44,391 bases of DNA from Alphaproteobacteria bacterium (lineage in GTDB: Bacteria; Pseudomonadota; Alphaproteobacteria; Micavibrionales; SZUA-601), in contig QKJH01000181.1 in the NCBI GenBank assembly GCA_003250865.1, positions 1 to 44,391 on the forward strand, written 5' to 3'. The notes under the pieces were generated by a model. It was given only the letters and a program-made list of their open reading frames with translations. It did no database searches and was not told the origin of the DNA. Positions 13,588 through 22,085 of this stretch are shown piece after piece; the first letter of the stretch is position 1, and the number at the start of each line of letters is the position of its first letter. Both the position numbers and the translations under genes were made by a program.

Positions 13588-15930
13588 TTATATGGTTGTA
13601 TCGCGTGGCTTAGTGGTCATCAGCTTATAAAGCTCCGTGTTCTTCGGGAACTCATTTTTGAACGGTACAATCGCGCTGCCTATGCGTATCAACCCACTGC
13701 CAGCATCGGCATTGGTGATATAACTCATTTGTTCATTGGAGATATTTAGCAGCTTGGCAAGCCGCTCCCGGTCGGAAGCGGCCTGATTGTGCATGACGAT
13801 AAATTCAGAGTTTGAAAGCATGGTGCTGGCCAGCACGGAATCAAGCAGGTACTCCACGTTTTGAGTAATACCCGTGGGGTAGGCGTTCCGTTTGCGGAAT
13901 CTGCGCCATGCGGAGCTGAAAAACTGTCCGCTGTGTTCATTCTCAAACACCACATGAAACTCGTCAATGAAGATATGCGTCCGTTTTCCGCGCTTCCAGT
14001 TGTCGGTGACGCGGTTAATCATCGCGTCGGTAATTACCAAAAGACCCATTGTTTTAAGCTGCGCGCCCAAGTCCATGATGTTATAGCTTATTATGCGGTT
14101 ACGAATATCCACATTGGTTTTATGGGCGAAAGCGTTCAGACTTCCGCTGACGAACAGCTCCATTTTCAATGCCAGCCTGTGCGCTTCCGGCTCAGGTTGT
14201 TTTAATAGTTCTTCATACAACACTACTAATGTCGGCAGTTTGCCGCCAGCGCGGTAGTTGTCGTAAACATCACGCACACAACGGTCAATGATACTCTTTT
14301 CTTCCGGGAGCAAACCATTTTTGTCAAGCTGCTCAAATAGTGAACAGACAAATTCGGACTTATCAATAACCGGATCGCTGCCCTCACCGTAGCCGTCCAC
14401 CATATCAAGTGCATTGATGTGATCTTCACTTCCCGCCGCAATGCGGATGACTTCACCGCCAAGCGCCTTAATTAAAGCTGAATACTCGTTTTCAGGGTCG
14501 CAGACCAGAATGTCATCATCAGGGAACAGCAGGGCGATAATGACCAATTCCATTTTTGCCCCGAAGGATTTTCCGCTTCCGGGGACGCCCAGCCGAAAAG
14601 CGTTGGGGTTCATCAAATATTCCTTGAGGCACATAATCAGATTGTGCGAGATAGCGTTCTGACCGTAATAGATACCGCCGCGATCCTGTACCTCTTGAAC
14701 CTTGAAGGGCATCAGCACGGCAAGACTTTCGGTAGTAAGGGTGCGGATAGCGTGGATTTTTGTATGGCCGAAGGGCAGAACAGTATTCAGGCCGTCAAGC
14801 TGCTGGAAGGTCAGAGAGGCGATTTGGCACAGGTGCTTCCGCGCCGTGGACAACAGGCTTTCGGTATCGCTATCAAGCTGTTCCTTTGTGGCGGCAGTAT
14901 GCACTATGGTTAAGGTAGCGAAAATCATACGCTGATCGCGGCTCGTAATATCTTCAAGAAATTCGCGGCTTTCCTTGCGCTGCTGCTCCAAATCATACGG
15001 CACGATGGCGGAAAAATTGTTACTCTGATTTTGCCTGCGCTGCCAGTTGGTGATATTGGTTTCCACGCCAAGGACGCGCCGTTCTACTTCCCGGACAGCT
15101 TCTTCCATCGTTACTGGCCGGACGTCAATGGAAAGGGTCATGTTCTGATTCAATTCGGTCAATTCCATAATCATGGAGTCTTTGATATAGGAAGCATATT
15201 CTTTCAAAAATAGTGTGCGCCCGAAACGCTCACCGACCTTAAAATAGCTTTTATCAAATTCCATGCTGTCCGGGCAGATATAGTCTTTAAAGCTGTGGCC
15301 GCGCCGAATGGCATCAGACATATTAAAGTGGAAATTGCTTTCCTCGCCGGGGCGGTAAAAATCGTGCAGGATTTTCAGGCGTTCATTGACGTCCAATTCC
15401 GTGCATTTAGAGCCAAGTTGAGCGAAGTGCGCGGAGAGATCAGCGCTAACACGGGTAAAATACGCCCGCGCTTCCTCAATTTTCTTACAAACGGAAATGG
15501 TAATCAGTTTATCCAAAACGATAGCATCGGATTCCATAACCTTGTCCATCAGCATTTTATTAAGTTCCTGCCGATATTTGTCTAATCCGTCCCCGGCCAT
15601 CGGAATGAGAATATTCGCTTCATAATCGGATTTGCTCAATCGCCGTGCCATAATGGTCAGCTTTGCCGTCGCGCCGCTGTCAAGAGAGTTGAGCAGTTCG
15701 GAGTAATCCAGAAACATGGCTTCCTTATCCTCGCGGGACGCAACAGCATAGTTAATATCAGTGAATTTAAAAGTCTTACTGTATTTGTTTTGCCCAAACA
15801 AACCGCCCCTGCTGACAAGAAAAATCCCGTCCGGGTAAATAGCCTGAACGGGAATGACATCCTGTACGCCCTTTGGCACTTTAAACTGCTCCCGGTTTTC
15901 TCCTATCCAGAGTTTCAGTGTTTTAAGCAT
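13588..15930 (-). CDS. virB4: VirB4-family conjugation ATPase
   Basis: A 780-residue cytoplasmic ATPase that powers the type IV secretion channel. The N-terminal half is the VirB4 domain; the C-terminal half is a RecA-like motor with Walker A GVPGSGKS (about residue 450) and Walker B THIFIDEFH (about 655), followed by TGITQNVEYLL, a TraG/VirB4 signature. AGGAGG lies before the ATG, and the gene overlaps the end of the PrgI gene by 8 bases. Length and motif order fit the VirB4 proteins of Tn1549-like and pCF10-like systems. No sign of decay. Confidence 0.93.
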   Translation of the reverse strand: MLKTLKLWIGENREQFKVPKGVQDVIPVQAIYPDGIFLVSRGGLFGQNKYSKTFKFTDINYAVASREDKEAMFLDYSELLNSLDSGATAKLTIMARRLSKSDYEANILIPMAGDGLDKYRQELNKMLMDKVMESDAIVLDKLITISVCKKIEEARAYFTRVSADLSAHFAQLGSKCTELDVNERLKILHDFYRPGEESNFHFNMSDAIRRGHSFKDYICPDSMEFDKSYFKVGERFGRTLFLKEYASYIKDSMIMELTELNQNMTLSIDVRPVTMEEAVREVERRVLGVETNITNWQRRQNQSNNFSAIVPYDLEQQRKESREFLEDITSRDQRMIFATLTIVHTAATKEQLDSDTESLLSTARKHLCQIASLTFQQLDGLNTVLPFGHTKIHAIRTLTTESLAVLMPFKVQEVQDRGGIYYGQNAISHNLIMCLKEYLMNPNAFRLGVPGSGKSFGAKMELVIIALLFPDDDILVCDPENEYSALIKALGGEVIRIAAGSEDHINALDMVDGYGEGSDPVIDKSEFVCSLFEQLDKNGLLPEEKSIIDRCVRDVYDNYRAGGKLPTLVVLYEELLKQPEPEAHRLALKMELFVSGSLNAFAHKTNVDIRNRIISYNIMDLGAQLKTMGLLVITDAMINRVTDNWKRGKRTHIFIDEFHVVFENEHSGQFFSSAWRRFRKRNAYPTGITQNVEYLLDSVLASTMLSNSEFIVMHNQAASDRERLAKLLNISNEQMSYITNADAGSGLIRIGSAIVPFKNEFPKNTELYKLMTTKPRDTTI

Positions 15931-16285
15931 CTTTCACCGCCTCCTTTTCCTTTTTATCAAGCAATGGCCTTATCGCTTCATAGTAGATATTCGTGGTGTA
16001 GAACGTCAGTCGCTTCGGCATGAGGAATTCCGATTTAAGCCATGTCCATGCGAATTGTTCGGCTGTCATACCATGATAGGTCACAAAGCCCATTGCGGCG
16101 AATGGAGCCGCGCCAAGAACGCATATCCATGATACCGTTTCCACACCAAGATGATCTCGCAGCCCAAAGAAAATGCCCACGGCCACACCGCAGGCAAGGA
16201 CAGAAAAAATACATTGCCGCAGAGAAAGGCCGAAAAACATACTCTCGGTGTAATCCCGGATTTCTTTATTGATCTTTACTTCCAT
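15923..16285 (-). CDS. prgI: PrgI-family membrane protein
   Basis: A 120-residue protein with two membrane helices (about residues 26-45 and 50-70; IFSVLACGVAVGIFFGL and VSWICVLGAAPFAAMGFV) after an amphipathic start, and a basic C-terminus ending in a charged tail. This is the layout of PrgI/VirB3-like channel proteins, always next to VirB4. YESMFFGLSLRQ-like residues before the first helix are typical. AAAGGAG precedes the ATG at 16285. It presumably anchors VirB4 at the membrane. Confidence 0.85.
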   Translation of the reverse strand: MEVKINKEIRDYTESMFFGLSLRQCIFSVLACGVAVGIFFGLRDHLGVETVSWICVLGAAPFAAMGFVTYHGMTAEQFAWTWLKSEFLMPKRLTFYTTNIYYEAIRPLLDKKEKEAVKDA

Positions 16286-16297
16286 ACGTCGCTCCTT

Positions 16298-16873
16298 TCA
16301 TCGCGCTCCCGTATCCCGCGCAGGAGCTTTCGGCTGATGCTCTCGAACCGTGAGCCCGTCCGTAGGCTTTAAGAAATCAAGCCGCCCCGCCGCATAAATG
16401 GCATTATCGGTGAGCTGCCGCTGATATGCGCCGTTCGTGTGTGAAAAGACAAATCCTGCATGGCGTAGGGCGTTGTGCCGCTCTTTACTTGTTCTCTCGT
16501 CAAAGAAAAGCTGAAGCCTGTCGAGTTCAGTATTTGCTTCGGCGTGACCGCCCTCAAACTCCCATCCGGCAAAGCCCTTGCTGACTTCTTTGACCTTGCT
16601 TTCCAGCCGCTTGATTTTGCTGTTGTTGTTCGTGAGGTCATAAGTTGAAAAGGGCTGTTTTTCCCACGAATAGCGGGCCGTGGCGATTTGTTCGTTCAAT
16701 TTTCGCGCCTGTTCGTCCGTGATGCCCGGCGCGCCTACACAAGTCCCGGTTTTACGCCAATAGGCATTGACGGCTTTCATGGTTTCCTGCAATTCCACGC
16801 ATTTATTCAGTTCCTCTGTCAGCTTTTCCGCAGACGGCGGTTCGCTGGCCTGCTTTGTGTTGTAATATGACAT
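16298..16873 (-). CDS. Conserved element protein of unknown function
   Basis: A 191-residue soluble protein with a helical first half (residues 15-105, including NNNSKIKRLESKVKEVSKGF) and a small domain with GWEFEGGHAEAN, NTELDRLQLFFDE and FSHTNGAYQRQLTDNAIYAA. That second pattern recurs in plasmid, phage and element proteins, where it has no assigned function. It is located between VirB6 and PrgI, inside the channel operon, so it may be a cytoplasmic partner of the transfer machine. AGGAGGAAA lies before the ATG. Function is unknown. Confidence 0.7.
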   Translation of the reverse strand: MSYYNTKQASEPPSAEKLTEELNKCVELQETMKAVNAYWRKTGTCVGAPGITDEQARKLNEQIATARYSWEKQPFSTYDLTNNNSKIKRLESKVKEVSKGFAGWEFEGGHAEANTELDRLQLFFDERTSKERHNALRHAGFVFSHTNGAYQRQLTDNAIYAAGRLDFLKPTDGLTVREHQPKAPARDTGAR

Positions 16874-16897
16874 TCTGATTTCCTCCTATCATTATTT

Positions 16898-17728
16898 TTA
16901 TAGGCCGAGCATTTCTCGAACCAATCTGTCAGCCATTTTGACCGCGCCGACGAGAACCAACATATTAAAAATCAGTTCCCCGACATAGCTCCAAACCTGT
17001 GTGACCGCTGCTGCGTTCGGGTCAACAACGGGCGGGCTGGACGCAAACAGGCTGAATATGATACAGGCCAGCACGATAATCGCGCCCTCCAAGCAGACCG
17101 CCGCATAGGATTTGATAAACGCTTTGCCCATGCTCTGTGATGGCTCTCCAGCAAAAGAAGCAAGGGGGACGGGCGCGATTGCCGTATACATATACAATTT
17201 CAGAAAACGGCCATAGACGGACATTATCATAATAAAGCTGAGTACCGTGATAAACAGACCGCCGATAAGAGTGACCGCCCATAACGGGATAGATTCAAAA
17301 AAGCCTGTATTGTTGATTGCGTCCTTAATGCTCTGTGGCAAGACAGTGTTATTTGCACCGGAAAATCCTGATGCTGTCATAATTCGAGAAATTAAACCTT
17401 GCACGATAGAGAACAATGCCATCATCAATTCCAAACCGTGCGTAACCACCGCTTTTGCGAGTGCAAAGCGGATAAACAGCTTCACGGCAATTTCAGGTCG
17501 CTTCAATTCGGCAATATTGCCGCAGCTTTTGACCACGCCTATCACGAAAAACAATACCAGTAGTCCAAGTCCTACGGCTTGTACCGCGCCATGAATATCT
17601 TTTATGACATTCCAAATCCCGCCGCCTTTAAAGGTTTCCGGAGATTGGGTAAGAAGCTGAAAAATCTCAGCCATTTTACTGTTCCATGTGTTCAGGGCGT
17701 TTTCAAGATTTTCTATAATCCAGTTCAC
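16898..17728 (-). CDS. VirB6/TrbL-like channel membrane protein
   Basis: A 276-residue polytopic protein with about six membrane segments (among them GLLVLFFVIGVVKSC, LWAVTLIGGLFITVLSFIMIM and GAIIVLACIIFSLFA) and short loops, the layout of the VirB6/TrbL inner-membrane channel protein of Tn1549-type elements. KLYMYTAIAPVPLASFAGE is a conserved-looking stretch. The start is GTG at 17728, with GAGGTGG upstream. It lies directly after the terminator at 17.75 kb and before the PrgI/VirB4 genes. Confidence 0.85.
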   Translation of the reverse strand: MNWIIENLENALNTWNSKMAEIFQLLTQSPETFKGGGIWNVIKDIHGAVQAVGLGLLVLFFVIGVVKSCGNIAELKRPEIAVKLFIRFALAKAVVTHGLELMMALFSIVQGLISRIMTASGFSGANNTVLPQSIKDAINNTGFFESIPLWAVTLIGGLFITVLSFIMIMSVYGRFLKLYMYTAIAPVPLASFAGEPSQSMGKAFIKSYAAVCLEGAIIVLACIIFSLFASSPPVVDPNAAAVTQVWSYVGELIFNMLVLVGAVKMADRLVREMLGL

Positions 17729-17749
17729 AGATTAACCACCACCTCTCTT

Positions 17750-17792
17750 TAAAAAGATTGCGGGGGCAAACCGTTCGTCTGGCTTGCCCCGC
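17750..17792 (-). terminator. Rho-independent terminator inside the transfer region
   Basis: On the minus strand GCGGGGCAAGCC and GGTTTGCCCCCGC form a GC-rich stem with one bulge, followed by ATCTTTTTAAAG. It lies after the small gene at 17.8 kb and before the VirB6 gene, so it should reduce transcription from the coupling/pilin section into the channel section. Confidence 0.7.
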
Positions 17793-17798
17793 ACTGTT

Positions 17799-18029
17799 TT
17801 ATCGTCCTTGCTCCTGCGATGGCGATTCCCGGATAACCCCGTATTTGTCATCAACATAATAACGTCCGGCAAAGGGGTTAAAGAGGGCATGGCATTTTAC
17901 GCCGTTGTAATCCGCCAGATAGTCGTTATCGCCCAGCCGCCTGATGATGGTTGCTTCTGCCAACACATTGGTTTCGCCCTGTTTTAAGGAGTGGATATAA
18001 CACTCACATTTTGTAATATAGTCCTGCAT
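17799..18029 (-). CDS. Small conserved element protein following the pilin gene
   Basis: A 76-residue soluble protein (MQDYITKCECYIHSLKQG at the start) with a short beta-rich second half (ADYNGVKCHALFNPFAGRYYVDDKYG). The long frame upstream is a shadow of the pilin gene. Two in-frame ATGs exist: one at 18035 overlaps the pilin stop but has only 3 bases to GGGAGG; the one at 18029 has 9 bases and is preferred. Its coupling to the pilin gene suggests a role in pilin or channel assembly. Function is unknown. Confidence 0.65.
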   Translation of the reverse strand: MQDYITKCECYIHSLKQGETNVLAEATIIRRLGDNDYLADYNGVKCHALFNPFAGRYYVDDKYGVIRESPSQEQGR

Positions 18030-18034
18030 ATCCA

Positions 18035-18385
18035 TCAACCTCCCATAATCAGGTTCAGAATTTCTTTCGCAAATGTGATTATAACGCCGCCCGCAAGGGT
18101 CAAAAACCCGTTTGCTCGTTGGCTCGGATCGTGAGATTTCAAACTCAACCCAATTTGCACGATACCGAAGCCCAGCAGAATTAGGCCGATTGCGCGGATC
18201 AAGCCAAAAATGAAGTTGCTTAGGTTGTTCACGACTGTTATAGGATCGTTTTCTGCGGCAAAGGCTGTCACACCAAAGCAAAACATCAGTGTAAAAATAA
18301 ACACCGCAGCAACATAGACGCGGAAGCCTTTTTTGACACCGCTGCTCATCGGCAGCTTGCAGGTGGGTTTACTGTTTTTCCTCAT
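18035..18385 (-). CDS. Maff2/VirB2-like pilin of the mating channel
   Basis: A 116-residue precursor with a long signal peptide (basic MRKNSKPTCKLP start, hydrophobic VYVAAVFIFTLMFCFGV, cleavage probably after VTAFA), then two hydrophobic segments (FIFGLIRAIGLILLGFGIVQIGL and FLTLAGGVIITFAKEILNLI). Size, topology and place between VirD4 and VirB6 match the Maff2 proteins of Tn1549/CTn elements and VirB2-type pilins. It overlaps the VirD4 end by 17 bases; AAGGAGG precedes its ATG. It presumably forms the conjugative pore or a short pilus. Confidence 0.8.
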   Translation of the reverse strand: MRKNSKPTCKLPMSSGVKKGFRVYVAAVFIFTLMFCFGVTAFAAENDPITVVNNLSNFIFGLIRAIGLILLGFGIVQIGLSLKSHDPSQRANGFLTLAGGVIITFAKEILNLIMGG

Positions 18386-20186
18386 GGGATGTGTCCTCCT
18401 TCATAAATAGTTTTTCTAAATCTTCCTCAGACAACAGTTCGTAATCTGCGTCCGTGGGTTCGGGTCCCGGCAGATCTGCCGGGTCGATGTCCGGGTCAAA
18501 TACAAGCGTTGCAACCGTATCGGTGACAGCGCCATGCTGGAATGGTTCGGTTTTTCCGTCCGTAGTGCCATTTACGTTTGGATGGCGCAGGATGTCAAAT
18601 TTCTCGTCTATAATCGGACGCTCGCCGCGAATAAAAAGCAGGGCATAGCGGTTATCCAGCATCCTCACCTCGTCCGGGGTAAGAAGTTCCCGGCCTGAAA
18701 TCTGATAGTTCGTGCTGTAATTACCGTTACGCCCCGTACTTTTACCGTAGGTGTTGGTATCCAGCGTTTCTTTTCCCAAAAGCTCGGAAACGTATTTGTG
18801 TGTGCTTTGCTCATTGCCTCCAAGGTATAAAAACTCGTCGCAGTTGCCGACGATGCTCTCCCACTGCTTTTCAAACAATGCTTTGAGTTGCGCCATGTTT
18901 TGCAGGATGATACTGACCGAAACGCCGCGCGAACGCATGACAGACAGGATTTTGTCAAAATCATCTGGCAATGACACGTTCGCAAATTCGTCCATTAGAA
19001 AATGAACGTGGATAGGCAAGCTCCCGCCGTACTTGTGGTCGGCGCTATAAAAAAGTTGCTGGAAAAGTTGGGTATATAAAATACTGACCAAGAAATTGAA
19101 TGAGCTATCGTTATCAGGTATGATGATGAAAAGCGCGGTTTTCTTCTCACCAATGCTCTCTAATTCTAATTCGTCGGTGACGGTCAGGCTTGCCAGTGAT
19201 TCTAAATTGAATTTTTCCAAACGCGCGGCCAGCGTGATTTGAATGCTTTTCAGGGTTTTTGCACTTCCTGAACGGTAATCTCTATAATATTTAACTGCGA
19301 TATGATCGGGACTTCGCATTTCCAGTCTGTCAAATAGTTCATCCAATGGAGATTGATAACTATCATCATCTTCCCGAACCTCTCCGGCGCGCAGCATTTC
19401 CATCACCATCGAAAAGTTCTGCTCATCAGGCGGCGCTTCGTACTTTAGATAAAACATAAGCGCCAAAAGAAACATAGAGGCCGCTGTATCCCAAAAAGGG
19501 TCTTGGGTCTGTGCGCCTTTAGGGGTGGTACTTTTAAATAAATTTGTGACCAATCTTTGTACGTCGTTGTCCTCTTTGAGATAGACAAAAGGGTTGTAGC
19601 AATGGGAACGTTCCATGTTGATTAAATCCAGCACCTTAACCTCCATTTTTTCTCTCAAAAGGTTGCCAACATCTCTTGTGATTTCACCCTTACAATCCAA
19701 AATTACCATTGAGGTGTTGCAGTTCATTGCGTTTGGTTTGACATAAAATCTTGTTTTACCCGCGCCGGAACCCCCGCACACCAGCACATTCATATTGCGC
19801 CTGTGCTTATGCGCGTCAAAACCAATCCGCACATGCTGTGTCAAAATTTTATTCTCGATAAAGTGTTTATCCGCGTATTTGCGGTTGAGTGCGGCAGCTT
19901 CGCCCCATTTTGCAGAACCGTGTTCCTTACGGGGACGGGTATTGCGTTTGGTGGAAAGATAAATCCCGATCCCCATCCCATAAGCGGCAATAAAAAAGAG
20001 GACAGTTTTTACACTGTCCCCGCACCAAGTTATATTCAAAGGATGATTGATTGCCGTTGTCAGGTTTTGCAGGATTGCGGGAAGTCCTCCTGAAATGGCA
20101 GGGGCGGCAAGCAACGCCGCCCACACCACCGGGATAAGTCCAAACGCAGCCAAAATTAATGTTTGCTTTGGACTATCTCGCTTCAT
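18369..20186 (-). CDS. virD4: VirD4-type coupling protein
   Basis: A 605-residue TraG/VirD4 ATPase that brings the relaxase-DNA complex to the channel. Two N-terminal membrane helices (about residues 9-30 and 58-78) precede the RecA-like motor with Walker A CGGSGAGKTRF (about 135-145) and Walker B HFLMDEFANV (about 393-402). VLDCKGEI and a Glu/Asp-rich tail are also family traits. It overlaps the small gene upstream by 14 bases. Shorter TcpA proteins of Tn916 lack the VirD4-type all-alpha domain present here, so this is the PcfC/Tn1549 type. Confidence 0.93.
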   Translation of the reverse strand: MKRDSPKQTLILAAFGLIPVVWAALLAAPAISGGLPAILQNLTTAINHPLNITWCGDSVKTVLFFIAAYGMGIGIYLSTKRNTRPRKEHGSAKWGEAAALNRKYADKHFIENKILTQHVRIGFDAHKHRRNMNVLVCGGSGAGKTRFYVKPNAMNCNTSMVILDCKGEITRDVGNLLREKMEVKVLDLINMERSHCYNPFVYLKEDNDVQRLVTNLFKSTTPKGAQTQDPFWDTAASMFLLALMFYLKYEAPPDEQNFSMVMEMLRAGEVREDDDSYQSPLDELFDRLEMRSPDHIAVKYYRDYRSGSAKTLKSIQITLAARLEKFNLESLASLTVTDELELESIGEKKTALFIIIPDNDSSFNFLVSILYTQLFQQLFYSADHKYGGSLPIHVHFLMDEFANVSLPDDFDKILSVMRSRGVSVSIILQNMAQLKALFEKQWESIVGNCDEFLYLGGNEQSTHKYVSELLGKETLDTNTYGKSTGRNGNYSTNYQISGRELLTPDEVRMLDNRYALLFIRGERPIIDEKFDILRHPNVNGTTDGKTEPFQHGAVTDTVATLVFDPDIDPADLPGPEPTDADYELLSEEDLEKLFMKEDTSHEEKQ

Positions 20187-20358
20187 CCCGTACCCTCACT
20201 TTCTTTTGAGGGGCATGGAGGATTTTCAGAAGCAGGTCATCTACAAAGTCGGTGGAATTTTTATCCTCAAGTTCTTTGTTGCGCATATCATTTAGAGCGG
20301 TAATGACCGCGCCCTCCTCGTAGGGGTCAAGAGCGACAATGCGCTGTTCCTCTTTCAT
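20173..20358 (-). CDS. Small conserved element protein upstream of VirD4
   Basis: A 61-residue acidic helical protein (MKEEQRIVALDPYEEGAVITALNDMRNKE at the start). Small proteins with this LDPxE..AVI..LNxMR pattern regularly precede VirD4 in clostridial conjugative elements (probably DUF5720; not verified). The ATG at 20358 is preferred over a GTG one codon earlier because GAGG lies nine bases before it. It may be an accessory of the coupling protein. Function is unknown. Confidence 0.65.
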   Translation of the reverse strand: MKEEQRIVALDPYEEGAVITALNDMRNKELEDKNSTDFVDDLLLKILHAPQKKVRVRDEAR

Positions 20359-20364
20359 CACTCA

Positions 20365-21246
20365 TCACCTCGCTTCGTTATTTTTTGCCGCCTTTTGCTG
20401 TGCGTCAAGATGCCGTGCCATACGCCCGGAAATTTCTTCGGCAGCGTCGCGGATTTGCGCAAGCCCGCCCTTGACCTCCTGCGCGTCCATACCGTCAAAT
20501 ACACTGTCCACTTTGTCAAAATTAAATTCCTTTGTTTCCGCGCCGTATTTCTTGCAAAGCAAGTACGTTGCGGAATAGGCACAAAACTCTTGTTCCGGCG
20601 ACAGTTCGGGGTCGGTAGCCAATTCAGCGCCTGCCATCTCATACGCCACACTGCGAAAAGTATCGGAAAACGCCATACCTTTGCGAACGAGAATATCACC
20701 ATCGAGATTGGTCATCGCGCCGAGGTCGTCAGGCAGTTCGTCCACTCCTATAATTTTCATCGGGTATTTAGAAATGAGCGCACCTAAAATCTGACGTTCG
20801 GTATAATTGGTTGGCGGCGTATTCCTCAGCTTGCGGGTGTCTACCTGAGAAATGTCAAATACCTTTTTCACGTTATAGCCTGTACCCGGTGAACCGTCCT
20901 CCTTGGTATATTCATGCGGTTCCAAAATTGAGATGGCCGTTTGTCCCGGTCTGACCGAGCAGTTTTTACTTTTCCAGTAGTCGAAGCTGCCCAGCCGAGT
21001 AGCTTCCGGGTTTTGCGCTAAAATTAACAGAGCGTTGACTGTGCTGTAACGGTCGAGAGTTGCCTGTACATCAAGGTATTGTTGGAATCTGCCGCTGTCC
21101 CCGGATACCTCCAGTGCAGTCTGGTCGGATAAAGTGAAAGCATCCTCGCGCTCGTTCTTTTTCTTCGCGGCATATTCTTCCTTGGTAAGCTGTTCGCTCT
21201 GTTCTTCGGCGGGTTCATTGTTCAACAAATCATCAAAATTAGCCAT
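20365..21246 (-). CDS. ArdC-like N-terminal domain protein, degenerate metalloprotease
   Basis: A 293-residue protein. Residues 40-120 match the ssDNA-binding ArdC N-terminal pattern (FQQYLDVQATLDRYSTVNALLILAQNPEATRLGSFDYW). The C-terminal zincin half keeps the layout (SDTFRSVAYEMAGAEL, about residues 208-223, then FCAYSATYLLCKKYG), but the HExxH zinc motif is replaced by AYEMAG, so protease activity is unlikely. ArdC proteins protect incoming plasmid DNA from restriction and bind single strands; here the binding role may remain. The gene is 2 bases after PcfB in the mobilisation operon. Confidence 0.75.
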   Translation of the reverse strand: MANFDDLLNNEPAEEQSEQLTKEEYAAKKKNEREDAFTLSDQTALEVSGDSGRFQQYLDVQATLDRYSTVNALLILAQNPEATRLGSFDYWKSKNCSVRPGQTAISILEPHEYTKEDGSPGTGYNVKKVFDISQVDTRKLRNTPPTNYTERQILGALISKYPMKIIGVDELPDDLGAMTNLDGDILVRKGMAFSDTFRSVAYEMAGAELATDPELSPEQEFCAYSATYLLCKKYGAETKEFNFDKVDSVFDGMDAQEVKGGLAQIRDAAEEISGRMARHLDAQQKAAKNNEAR

Positions 21247-21248
21247 GT

Positions 21249-22085
21249 TTAAGACCTCTCTTTCGATTTTTTGGATTTTGATTTTCCTCTGTTTAGTGGC
21301 TGTTTGTGAGTAGTGGCGGTATTGGTTCTCGGTTTTTCCGAAGTCTGCTGTTCATCACGCTTCGGCGCATCCGCTTCTTTCTTCGCCTGCGCCGCCTTGA
21401 TTTCCCGGAGTTCTTCTTTTACAGACGGCTTACTCGAAATACCCCTTGCGGACTTGCTTGGCTTCTCGGAGGTAGGCTCGGACAGACGGGATTTCGTTGT
21501 CTTTGCCAAGTCGGGGTTTTTTTGTGCCGGAGCCTCATTTTGAATTGTGGTTTCAGTTTCCGGCTTGGCTTTGCCCTCGTCCGACGGTAGCAACTCGTCC
21601 AGTAACTTTTCGGTATCGTTCTTGTCCGGGGCTTCCGGCTCCATGCCTTGCGATTTCTCGGACTTGGTTTTAATGATTTCGCTCTCGATCCTCGCCTTAT
21701 CCACCGTCGCAAATTTGAAGCGTTCAATGACACGGCTGATTTTCGGTGCGTCATCGGCCTTTACCAAAATGTCGCACAGGCCGTCCGGGGTGTTTTTGCG
21801 GTTACGCAGGACACAGTAAACAATACCGTATTGCTTTGCGCCCTGTGCGAATTTTTGAAGATCGCTGTCCTTTACTGAAAAAATCTCCAATGCCTTACCG
21901 GATTTCAACATGGATGTCATTCTGGCCTTGCCTTTTAGCTTCAGCTTGCTGTCCTTACTTTTCAGCGCCGCCACTAAAAATGTGGCAATTTCTTTTGCAG
22001 CCGCGCCCGTGATTTTGGCGGCAACCTCAACGCCCTCCAAGCTCATACGGACAATCTGTTCAGCGGCGTCCCCTGAATGGTTCAT
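21249..22085 (-). CDS. PcfB-family transfer protein
   Basis: A 278-residue protein whose first 145 residues form the PcfB/DUF3801 domain (GDAAEQIVRMSLEGVEVAAKITGAAAKEIA at the start; FAQGAKQYGIVYCVLRNRK in the middle; SRVIERFKFATVD at the end). The remaining 130 residues are a disordered, highly charged Lys/Glu/Pro/Ser tail. PcfB of pCF10 helps dock the relaxosome at the coupling protein. The gene overlaps the 3' end of the relaxase gene by 26 bases, showing coupled translation. The basic tail may contact DNA or VirD4. Confidence 0.85.
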   Translation of the reverse strand: MNHSGDAAEQIVRMSLEGVEVAAKITGAAAKEIATFLVAALKSKDSKLKLKGKARMTSMLKSGKALEIFSVKDSDLQKFAQGAKQYGIVYCVLRNRKNTPDGLCDILVKADDAPKISRVIERFKFATVDKARIESEIIKTKSEKSQGMEPEAPDKNDTEKLLDELLPSDEGKAKPETETTIQNEAPAQKNPDLAKTTKSRLSEPTSEKPSKSARGISSKPSVKEELREIKAAQAKKEADAPKRDEQQTSEKPRTNTATTHKQPLNRGKSKSKKSKERS

